5,008 nucleotides of DNA from an uncultured Eubacteriales bacterium (GTDB lineage Bacteria; Bacillota_I; Bacilli_A; RF39; UBA660): the NCBI GenBank assembly GCA_900321795.1, contig ONXO01000008.1, forward strand, positions 1 to 5,008. Reading direction: 5' to 3'. Under the pieces are notes generated by a model. It worked only from the letters and a program-made list of their open reading frames with translations. It had not been told where the DNA came from and did not search any database. The position numbers and the translations under genes are program-made. The stretch's first letter is position 1, and each line of letters opens with the position of its first letter. Positions 1-5,008 of the stretch are shown one piece after another.

Positions 1-65
1 TATTATTAGATGGATTCTTCAATGATGGACAAAAAACTGAATTTGGGACGGTGATGGCTGCATGA
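1..65 (+). CDS. C-terminal end of an upstream gene (partial), product unknown
   Basis: Reading from position 3, an open frame runs into the window and stops at TGA 63-65. It gives about 20 residues ending in EFGTVMAA. The other two forward frames have stops (TAG 7-9 and TGA 52-54 in one; TGA 23-25 and 38-40 in the other), so this is the only frame that can be the tail of an upstream gene. Its stop shares ATGA with the start of the VirB4-type gene, a typical sign of translational coupling inside one operon. In Gram-positive conjugation clusters the gene before virB4 is often a small PrgI/TcpE-like membrane protein, but the visible tail is too short and not hydrophobic enough to show this. No function is assigned. 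Confidence 0.6.
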   Translation, partial: LLDGFFNDGQKTEFGTVMAA

Positions 66-1843
66 ACTTAAAGAGTCAATTAGCACCTAAGGGATTAGAA
101 TTTAAAAGTGGAGATATGATTATAAGTGGCAAATATTGTACAATTATGACTGTTATCAGTTATCCACAGATGATTAGTGAAGGATATTTAGCTAATTTAA
201 CACAATATTCAGGTATAAAAGTTATTATTAAACATATACCTATAGAATTTTCAGTTTTGTCTAAAATGCTTAATAAAGAAATAGCCGACTTAAAAATGAA
301 ATATCAAAATGAATATGATAGAACTGTTCAAGAAAGAATAAGGCAAGATTATGAAAGTATTGAAAGCTTCATAACTATGCTTACTTCAACACAAGCAAGA
401 ATTTTTGATTTTCAAATGCATGTAATGATATCAGCAGATTCTCAAGAAGAATTAGAAAACAAAAAAATACAAGTTAAAAACTATTTAGATGCAATGGGTA
501 TGAGAGGTACAATTTTAAGGTTTGAGCAAGAAAAATTACTTAAAAGCTGTCTTCCATTATTCCCAGATAGTGATATAGAAGAAAGAGTAGGAACTCCTAT
601 TCCTACAGTTACAATGTCTGCGATGTATCCATTTGTATTTGATAGTGTAAAAGATCCTGGACTTTCATGTTTACTTGGTGTAGATTTCTCAGGTGGTATT
701 ATATTATTTAATCAATTCCTATATCAAATAAAAAAAGAATTTAATAGAAATAATGCTAATATGATAATGTTAGGTACTTCAGGAAGTGGTAAATCAACAG
801 CAGCTAAGATTTTGTTAAGAAGTAATATAAGAAATGGAAATAAAATAGTGGCTATCGACCCTGAAGGTGAGTTAGAAGAAATGACTCGTCTTTATGGTGG
901 AGACTTCATTGATTTAGGTAGAGGTGGCTCATACGGAATGATAAACCCTCTTGAGATAATACCTGATGTTGATGAAGAAGACATGCAAGGAGCAAGTTAT
1001 GCTGTTTACACAAGAGCACTACAAACATTAAAAGCATTTATGAAGTATTATAGCCCGGATATTGATGAAGATACTTTAACTATGTTTTCCGAAGTAGTTC
1101 AAGACACTTACAAAAGATATAGAATAGATGAAAATACTGATTTCACAAAAATGACTAGTGAAGAGTATCCGACATTTGATGATGTGTATGCAACTATTAA
1201 AGGAAGACTTACTTCAATGGTTGAAGCAACACGTGAAAAAGAAATAATGGAGAAGTTAGAGTTAAAAATTAGACCTTTAACTAAAGAATTAAGATATTAT
1301 TTTACAGGACATACAACAGTAGAGCCTAATAGTGATTTCATTGTATTTAATATAAGAGAACTTATGAATGCTGATTCAAATATAAGAAATGCATTATTCT
1401 TTAATATTCTTAAACACGCTTGGGGATTGTGTCTAGATAAGAGCACTAATACAATACTTATGGTTGATGAAGCACATACACTTTTAGCTGATAGAAATAC
1501 ATTAGGCGCTGAATTCTTAGCACAAGTTCAAAGAAGAAGCAGAAAATATAATACTGGAACAATAATTATTACACAACAGCCAACTGACTTCGCTGCTCCA
1601 GAAGTAATAGTACATGGTAAAGCAATATTTGATAATGCTGCATACTATTTAGTAATGGGGCTTAAAAAACAAGCGGTTGAAGATTTAAGTAGACTTATTG
1701 ACTTAAATGATCAAGAAAAAGAATCAATAAAAAGATACAATCAAGGGGAAGCCTTATTTGTATGTGGTTCTCGTAGAATGAGAATTAATATAATAGCAAC
1801 TCAAGAAGAATTAGATAGTTTTGGTTCTGGCGGAGGACTATAA
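62..1843 (+). CDS. virB4: VirB4-type conjugation (type IV secretion) ATPase
   Basis: Cytoplasmic ATPase of the mating channel, expected to hydrolyse ATP to drive channel assembly and substrate transfer. Residues about 1-200 form the VirB4 N-terminal region, and the RecA/HerA-like motor follows. Walker A is GTSGSGKST (238-246). The strand after it carries DPEGE (266-270), typical of VirB4. Walker B is ILMVDEAH (465-472), followed by basic RRSRK (491-495) and the sensor-like strand TIIITQQP (500-507). The family's C-terminal Gly-Glu turn is G562-E563. There is no membrane segment. The length of 593 suits the shorter clostridial VirB4 type, and the opening LAPKGLEF...YCTIMTVISYP resembles the N-termini of that type, so the protein looks complete. 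ATG 62 is the only in-frame start after stops at 23 and 38. The ribosome site before it is weak, so translation probably depends on coupling through the ATGA overlap. The C-terminus ends in a short Gly-rich tail. The family call is firm; the exact subfamily and transferred substrate are inferred. Confidence 0.95.
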   Translation: MNLKSQLAPKGLEFKSGDMIISGKYCTIMTVISYPQMISEGYLANLTQYSGIKVIIKHIPIEFSVLSKMLNKEIADLKMKYQNEYDRTVQERIRQDYESIESFITMLTSTQARIFDFQMHVMISADSQEELENKKIQVKNYLDAMGMRGTILRFEQEKLLKSCLPLFPDSDIEERVGTPIPTVTMSAMYPFVFDSVKDPGLSCLLGVDFSGGIILFNQFLYQIKKEFNRNNANMIMLGTSGSGKSTAAKILLRSNIRNGNKIVAIDPEGELEEMTRLYGGDFIDLGRGGSYGMINPLEIIPDVDEEDMQGASYAVYTRALQTLKAFMKYYSPDIDEDTLTMFSEVVQDTYKRYRIDENTDFTKMTSEEYPTFDDVYATIKGRLTSMVEATREKEIMEKLELKIRPLTKELRYYFTGHTTVEPNSDFIVFNIRELMNADSNIRNALFFNILKHAWGLCLDKSTNTILMVDEAHTLLADRNTLGAEFLAQVQRRSRKYNTGTIIITQQPTDFAAPEVIVHGKAIFDNAAYYLVMGLKKQAVEDLSRLIDLNDQEKESIKRYNQGEALFVCGSRRMRINIIATQEELDSFGSGGGL

Positions 1844-1847
1844 TAAT

Positions 1848-1878
1848 AAAAAGTTACATACTTTGTAGCTTTTTTTTT
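1848..1878 (+). terminator. Intrinsic terminator after the VirB4-type gene
   Basis: Positions 1848-1858 (AAAAAGTTACA) pair with 1864-1874 (TGTAGCTTTTT) as an 11-bp stem with one G-U pair, around the 5-base loop TACTT. A run of nine T (1870-1878) follows the last G/C of the stem. It begins four bases after the TAA stop of the ATPase gene. The stem is AT-rich, with only two G-C pairs plus the wobble, so termination may be partial and allow read-through into the next gene. The flanking A-tract and T-tract could also make it work on the opposite strand. Confidence 0.75.
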
Positions 1879-1885
1879 ATGTTTT

Positions 1886-1894
1886 TGATATAAT
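1886..1894 (+). promoter_or_regulatory. Extended -10 promoter for the peptidoglycan-hydrolase gene
   Basis: The sequence TGATATAAT holds a perfect TATAAT (1889-1894) preceded by TG one base upstream, the extended -10 form. At the usual 17-base spacing the -35 position would be TAGCTT (1866-1871), a poor match lying inside the terminator stem; an extended -10 can compensate for this. Transcription would start near 1901, leaving a leader of about 27 bases, which leaves no room for a riboswitch. AT-rich DNA often contains chance TATAAT, but the position between a terminator and a good ribosome site supports the call. Confidence 0.6.
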
Positions 1895-1912
1895 TAAAAT
1901 TAGTAAAAAAAT

Positions 1913-1919
1913 GAGGAAG
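1913..1919 (+). promoter_or_regulatory. Ribosome binding site for the 968-residue protein
   Basis: GAGGAAG lies about 8-10 bases before ATG 1928 and fixes that start. An ATG at 1911-1913 overlaps this site but opens only a four-codon frame ending at TAA 1923-1925. Confidence 0.75.
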
Positions 1920-1927
1920 AAATAATT

Positions 1928-4834
1928 ATGGATGAGAGAGATTTAGAAAATGTTGATTTAAATATAGATGATGATCAAAACGCTTATGGTTCAAATTATT
2001 CTAACCCAATAAATAATATCCAAAATAGAGTTGATCAAGTAAAAAACTTAACAAACAATATAAATGATATAAAAGATAGAATTAATGCTTCAAGAAATAG
2101 AAATTTAAATCAAAATACAAATAACTTAAATGGTTTAGATAATGTAAGTAGTAATGAATTACCTAGTAGTAGAAGTTCTTCTTTAAAGCCCAAAAATGAA
2201 ACATTACAAAATTCTAGTAATCTAAATAAGCCAGATGCCTCTTTAGAACGGGCTAAAGGACTTAATAAATCTGCAAATACTCTAAATAATGCTGAAAGCG
2301 TTGGTCAAGGAAGTGCTTCTATTAATGCTGCGGATAAAGCCTCTAAAGCAGGAACAGCTGCCAAAACTGGTGAAACAGCTTCAAAAGCTAATACGGTAGC
2401 CAAAGCCGATACTGCAGCAAAAGCAGGAACAGCTACCAAGGCTGGTACTGCAGCAAAAGCAAGTACTGCCGCTAAAACAGGAAAAGCTGTTAAAGGAGTC
2501 TTTAGTTGGAAAGTAATACTTATAATAGCAATAGTAATAGTAGCAATATTATTTTTGTTAGTTTTAGTAGCAGCTGTAACAAGTATTTTTAACACAAATA
2601 ACTTAAGTATGAAATATGGTACTAGCAACACTGATGCTTATGAGACTTTTACAGACACATATGAAATAAATGGTAAAACCGTTTCCTATCATGAGGGAAT
2701 AACTAGAAATGAACTTGATACGATGTATACTACCGCAAAAGGTAATGTTTGTGGCGAAGAAGGATTTTTTGAAAACTTAAAAAGTGCATTTGGATTAGAA
2801 GACTTGAGTCAAGCCAATGAACTTTGTAGATATATAAACAAAAAACTTAATCAACTAGAAGAAGAAAAGAAAATATATCCATTAAAGCCAGGTTATGTTT
2901 TAAGTAGTTTATATTATGCATATGATACACAAAGATATGATGAAGAAAATCATTCATATTTTAAATACACACAAGAACAAAGTGAAGACGGAAGTGTTAA
3001 TGCCATTAATCTTACAGATATGGATATAATAACAATATTGTTTGCAAACAAGGTATATAATAAAAGCCAGTTAGATGATTTGTTTAATAATTATATATTA
3101 GATGCACACAATTATTATTTATATGAAAACACAAATGATAATTCAGAAGAAGAAGCAACATTTTCTTGCGTAGCGCATTCAATTCCTGCTTCTGCTAGTG
3201 AAGAAAAGCTAATGCTTTATTTAAGATATGGTAGCGATATAGCAGATAAATATGAAGAAGATAAAAATAATTCTGATGCTTATGAAAAATCTAGTAAAGA
3301 ATGTATTGCAGAGAAAAAATTAGAAAAAGTGGATTTAACTAAATATGATACAAAAATAGATTTAAACAATGATAGTAGTGAAGTTCCAACAATTGATGGC
3401 AAATATTACACAGATGGATTTATTTTTCGTACATATCCTAAATATGCTGAAAATGGCATTAATGGGGCAAGAGTGGAAGTAAATAATAACTATGAACTAT
3501 CTAGAGAAGTTGAAACAATAATAAGTAATATTACAGCTAGACAAGATTATACAAACTATTCTCTAGGTTATCCTAGTGATATATTAAAAAAGAACCAATA
3601 TACTTCAGTATGTAATTATAATATAAATGGAGTCGATATTACTAATTTAAAGGTTAGATTATTATATGGATATGCAGCCCCAGAAGGTAAAAATATGTAT
3701 GATCCAATTGAAACAATGGATTTAATAGATTTTGAAGATTATATTTTAGGAGTAGTACATGAAGAAATAGGAACGATGAATTATAATCCAGAAGCGTATA
3801 AGGCCCAAGCAATAGCTACTAGAAGTTATGCTATTGCAAGAGCAAGAATGATGAGTGGAGTAACACTAGAAAAAGAAAATGATTATTGGGTTCTATCTAT
3901 AAGAAATGGTAATGAAGATCAAGCTTATTGCGATCCAGAAAAAACATGTGTAAGACGTTGTGTAACAGGACACGGAAGTAATCCAAACCAGCCATGGTGT
4001 ACCTATGTACCAGAAGACAGAATTCCAGAAGGCTGGAGTGCTGAAGATATTAGCAGTTACAAAGTGCCTCCACTATCAGAAACAAGTCCTATTAGAGAAT
4101 ATGTAAGATCAACAGCGGGCATTATGATGACTGGTTCAGATGGATATATAGTTCATTCTGGATATACTAACAACACACAAAATGAATTTAATAGATTAGC
4201 TAATGAAGGCAATGATTATCTAGAAATATTAAAGGCAATATACGTACCAAGAACAGGGGATTTCACTTTAAATACAAGCACATGCTCTGCTCATCTAAGG
4301 GGGACACTAACTGAAGAACAAAAATTGAGCCACATGAATGAAATATTAAATCAATATCCAAATTTATCATTACAAAGGCGTACAGCTTTAGAAGGAGCAT
4401 TAGATACTGTTGGCTTACCTTATTTTTGGGGAGGCGGTCATAGTTCTCTTCAAAACTTACTAGACATTGTAGAAAATAAATGGGGTAAAGATTATTGCAC
4501 AATTACTGCAAGTGGAAGTAAATACCAAGCAGTAGGTAATTCTTACCTATGTGGACTCGATTGTACAGGATTTGCAAGATGGGTTTTATATAAAGCAAGT
4601 GGAATAGATGTATTTTCAAGCGGAACAGGATTTTATGTTGGTAATAAATACTTAGAAAAAGTAGATGCATCTAACATATTGCCTGGAGATGTAGCTGTTT
4701 TCCCTGGACATGTAGCCGTATATATGTATAAAAACAATAAAGGACAGGATGTATATGTTCATGCTTCAAATGGAGTACAAATAAGCACACATGGTAGTCT
4801 TTTACATTATTTCAGATTAAAAGATTTGCCTTAA
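1928..4834 (+). CDS. Membrane-anchored SpoIID-like / NlpC-P60 peptidoglycan hydrolase of a conjugation system
   Basis: Probable wall-opening enzyme of the conjugation channel. The cytoplasmic part (1-193) has a short coiled coil (I28 to I52), an Asn/Ser-rich linker and Lys-Ala-x-Thr hexapeptide repeats (140-188). One membrane segment spans about 196-217. Residues 222-570 are an unrecognised ectodomain. A SpoIID-like domain follows (about 574-773): its EDYILGVVHEEIG lines up with the SpoIID catalytic-Glu motif, making E613 the likely catalytic acid, and KAQAIATRSYAIARA follows as in SpoIID. SpoIID enzymes are lytic transglycosylases. The NlpC/P60 domain (about 816-968) has YFWGGGH (832-838), catalytic C879 in DCTGF, H928 in GHVAVY and H945 in YVHAS, a complete triad. 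Between WGGGH and C879 there are 40 residues, more than in minimal family members. The ectodomain holds 13 cysteines. It lies after virB4, as the CwlT-type hydrolase gene often does. Domain calls are firm; exact bonds cut and the channel role are inferred. No cleaved signal peptide is seen. Confidence 0.9.
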   Translation: MDERDLENVDLNIDDDQNAYGSNYSNPINNIQNRVDQVKNLTNNINDIKDRINASRNRNLNQNTNNLNGLDNVSSNELPSSRSSSLKPKNETLQNSSNLNKPDASLERAKGLNKSANTLNNAESVGQGSASINAADKASKAGTAAKTGETASKANTVAKADTAAKAGTATKAGTAAKASTAAKTGKAVKGVFSWKVILIIAIVIVAILFLLVLVAAVTSIFNTNNLSMKYGTSNTDAYETFTDTYEINGKTVSYHEGITRNELDTMYTTAKGNVCGEEGFFENLKSAFGLEDLSQANELCRYINKKLNQLEEEKKIYPLKPGYVLSSLYYAYDTQRYDEENHSYFKYTQEQSEDGSVNAINLTDMDIITILFANKVYNKSQLDDLFNNYILDAHNYYLYENTNDNSEEEATFSCVAHSIPASASEEKLMLYLRYGSDIADKYEEDKNNSDAYEKSSKECIAEKKLEKVDLTKYDTKIDLNNDSSEVPTIDGKYYTDGFIFRTYPKYAENGINGARVEVNNNYELSREVETIISNITARQDYTNYSLGYPSDILKKNQYTSVCNYNINGVDITNLKVRLLYGYAAPEGKNMYDPIETMDLIDFEDYILGVVHEEIGTMNYNPEAYKAQAIATRSYAIARARMMSGVTLEKENDYWVLSIRNGNEDQAYCDPEKTCVRRCVTGHGSNPNQPWCTYVPEDRIPEGWSAEDISSYKVPPLSETSPIREYVRSTAGIMMTGSDGYIVHSGYTNNTQNEFNRLANEGNDYLEILKAIYVPRTGDFTLNTSTCSAHLRGTLTEEQKLSHMNEILNQYPNLSLQRRTALEGALDTVGLPYFWGGGHSSLQNLLDIVENKWGKDYCTITASGSKYQAVGNSYLCGLDCTGFARWVLYKASGIDVFSSGTGFYVGNKYLEKVDASNILPGDVAVFPGHVAVYMYKNNKGQDVYVHASNGVQISTHGSLLHYFRLKDLP
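2345..2491 (+). repeat. In-frame tandem 18-bp repeats encoding Lys-Ala-x-Thr-Ala-Ala units
   Basis: Eight consecutive units start at lysines 140, 146, 153, 159, 165, 171, 177 and 183. All are six residues long except the second, which is seven. The consensus is K-A-(G/N/D/S)-T-(A/V)-(A/T), most regular from residue 153 to 182. The DNA copies differ at many third codon positions, yet ACTGCAGCAAAAGCA recurs exactly at 2411 and 2447 (two units apart) and AAAGCAGGAACAGCT at 2345 and 2420. This suggests duplication followed by drift that kept the protein pattern. The Ala-rich stretch is clearly richer in G+C than its surroundings and lies just before the membrane segment, on the cytoplasmic side. 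Confidence 0.85.
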
Positions 4835-4841
4835 AGGAGTG
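4833..4841 (+). promoter_or_regulatory. Strong ribosome binding site overlapping the preceding stop
   Basis: AAAGGAGTG overlaps the TAA stop (4832-4834) of the hydrolase gene and lies five bases (from the AGGAG core) before ATG 4845. It closely matches the Bacillota Shine-Dalgarno consensus. No terminator or promoter lies in the ten bases between the genes, so the downstream gene should be co-transcribed and perhaps translated by re-initiation. Confidence 0.85.
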
Positions 4842-4844
4842 AAA

Positions 4845-5008
4845 ATGAAGAATAAAAAGTTTGAATGGTTAGTAATCATAATTATTGTAGTTGTTTCATG
4901 TATAATATTTGGAATATATTTGTTATATAATCAATATAAGAATAATCATGAATTTATATTATTTACCAAACCCTTTAATATACTAGAATGCTTTAATTAT
5001 AAGTGTGA
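4845..5008 (+). CDS. Small membrane protein, partial (runs off the window), function unknown
   Basis: An open frame of 54 full codons from ATG 4845 continues past the window end. It starts MKNKKFEW and continues into a strongly hydrophobic stretch (about residues 9-29, LVIIIIVVVSCIIF through GIYLLY). After that come the polar YNQYKNNHE and then a mixed segment including FTKPFNILECFNYKC. The basic start followed by the hydrophobic run predicts an N-in membrane anchor with the rest outside, or an uncleaved signal. A cysteine falls within the membrane stretch, but the context does not match a clear lipobox. The strong ribosome site and ten-base gap put it in the same operon as the hydrolase. Membrane proteins of this shape, such as VirB8/TcpC-like proteins, are common in such clusters, but nothing visible identifies the family. 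Confidence 0.75.
   Translation, partial: MKNKKFEWLVIIIIVVVSCIIFGIYLLYNQYKNNHEFILFTKPFNILECFNYKC

Noticed and set aside
727..738. A-run (ATAAAAAAAG) inside the ATPase gene as a possible slippery frameshift site
   Set aside because: The reading frame is intact through all family motifs and there is no overlapping downstream frame to shift into; A-runs are expected at this base composition.
1911..1925. Four-codon frame ATG AGG AAG AAA TAA before the hydrolase gene, as a possible leader peptide
   Set aside because: It overlaps the ribosome binding site itself, has no site of its own and is short enough to arise by chance in A-rich DNA.
2491..2500. TTAAAGGAGT inside the hydrolase gene as a ribosome site for an internal start at the membrane segment
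   Set aside because: No ATG, GTG or TTG in frame lies at a suitable distance after it (the next codons are TTT AGT TGG AAA), so it encodes Val-Lys-Gly-Val only.
2519..2552. ATAGTA/ATAGCA low-complexity repeat as a DNA element
   Set aside because: It is explained by Ile/Val/Ala codons of the membrane segment.
2305..2631. Minus-strand open frame of 108 codons, Ala/Val/Leu-rich
   Set aside because: It lies opposite the Lys-Ala-Thr repeats and membrane segment; its composition is the mirror of those Ala- and Ile/Val-rich codons. The + strand frame has strong domain support, so this is a shadow.
4263..4502. Minus-strand open frame of 79 codons
   Set aside because: It is entirely opposite the NlpC/P60 region of a well-supported gene, with no recognisable motif and no clear ribosome site.
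1..5008. tRNA, rRNA, CRISPR array, insertion sequence, oriT or attachment site
   Set aside because: None is visible: the window is almost fully coding, with only one gap of 84 bases, and no terminal inverted repeats, spaced direct repeats or transposase/integrase motifs were seen.

Overview
The window is a low-GC (about 30 % by eye), AGA-rich, Asn/Lys-rich stretch with strong Shine-Dalgarno sites on its two later genes. This points to a Bacillota genome, either Clostridia or one of the AT-rich gut Bacilli. All genes lie on the + strand and are tightly packed. The content is that of a Gram-positive type IV secretion (conjugation) cluster, most likely part of an integrative conjugative element or conjugative plasmid. 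No relaxase, coupling protein, integrase, oriT or attachment site is visible here, so the type of element cannot be settled.

Layout: (1) positions 1-65 hold the last codons of an upstream gene, whose stop overlaps the next start as ATGA. (2) 62-1843 encodes a complete, soluble VirB4-type ATPase of 593 residues with Walker A, Walker B and the family-typical DPEGE motif. (3) 1844-1927 holds a hairpin-plus-T-tract terminator followed at once by an extended -10 promoter and a ribosome binding site. (4) 1928-4834 encodes a 968-residue single-pass membrane protein. In order it has a cytoplasmic N-terminal region (short coiled coil, Asn/Ser-rich linker, eight Lys-Ala-x-Thr-type hexapeptide units), one membrane segment, an unrecognised ectodomain of about 350 residues, a SpoIID-like domain and a C-terminal NlpC/P60 cysteine peptidase domain. 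(5) From 4845 a further gene runs off the window; its start encodes a small protein with an N-terminal membrane segment.

How the parts work together (inference): the VirB4 ATPase powers assembly or substrate transfer at the cytoplasmic face of the channel, and the 968-residue protein opens the peptidoglycan so the channel can cross the wall. The second role matches CwlT/Orf14 of ICEBs1 and Tn916, which join a lysozyme-like muramidase to NlpC/P60. Here the glycan-cleaving half is a SpoIID-like domain instead, and this is the most notable feature of the window. Its ectodomain also has 13 cysteines, including a Cys-x5-Cys pair that resembles the zinc site of clostridial SpoIID.
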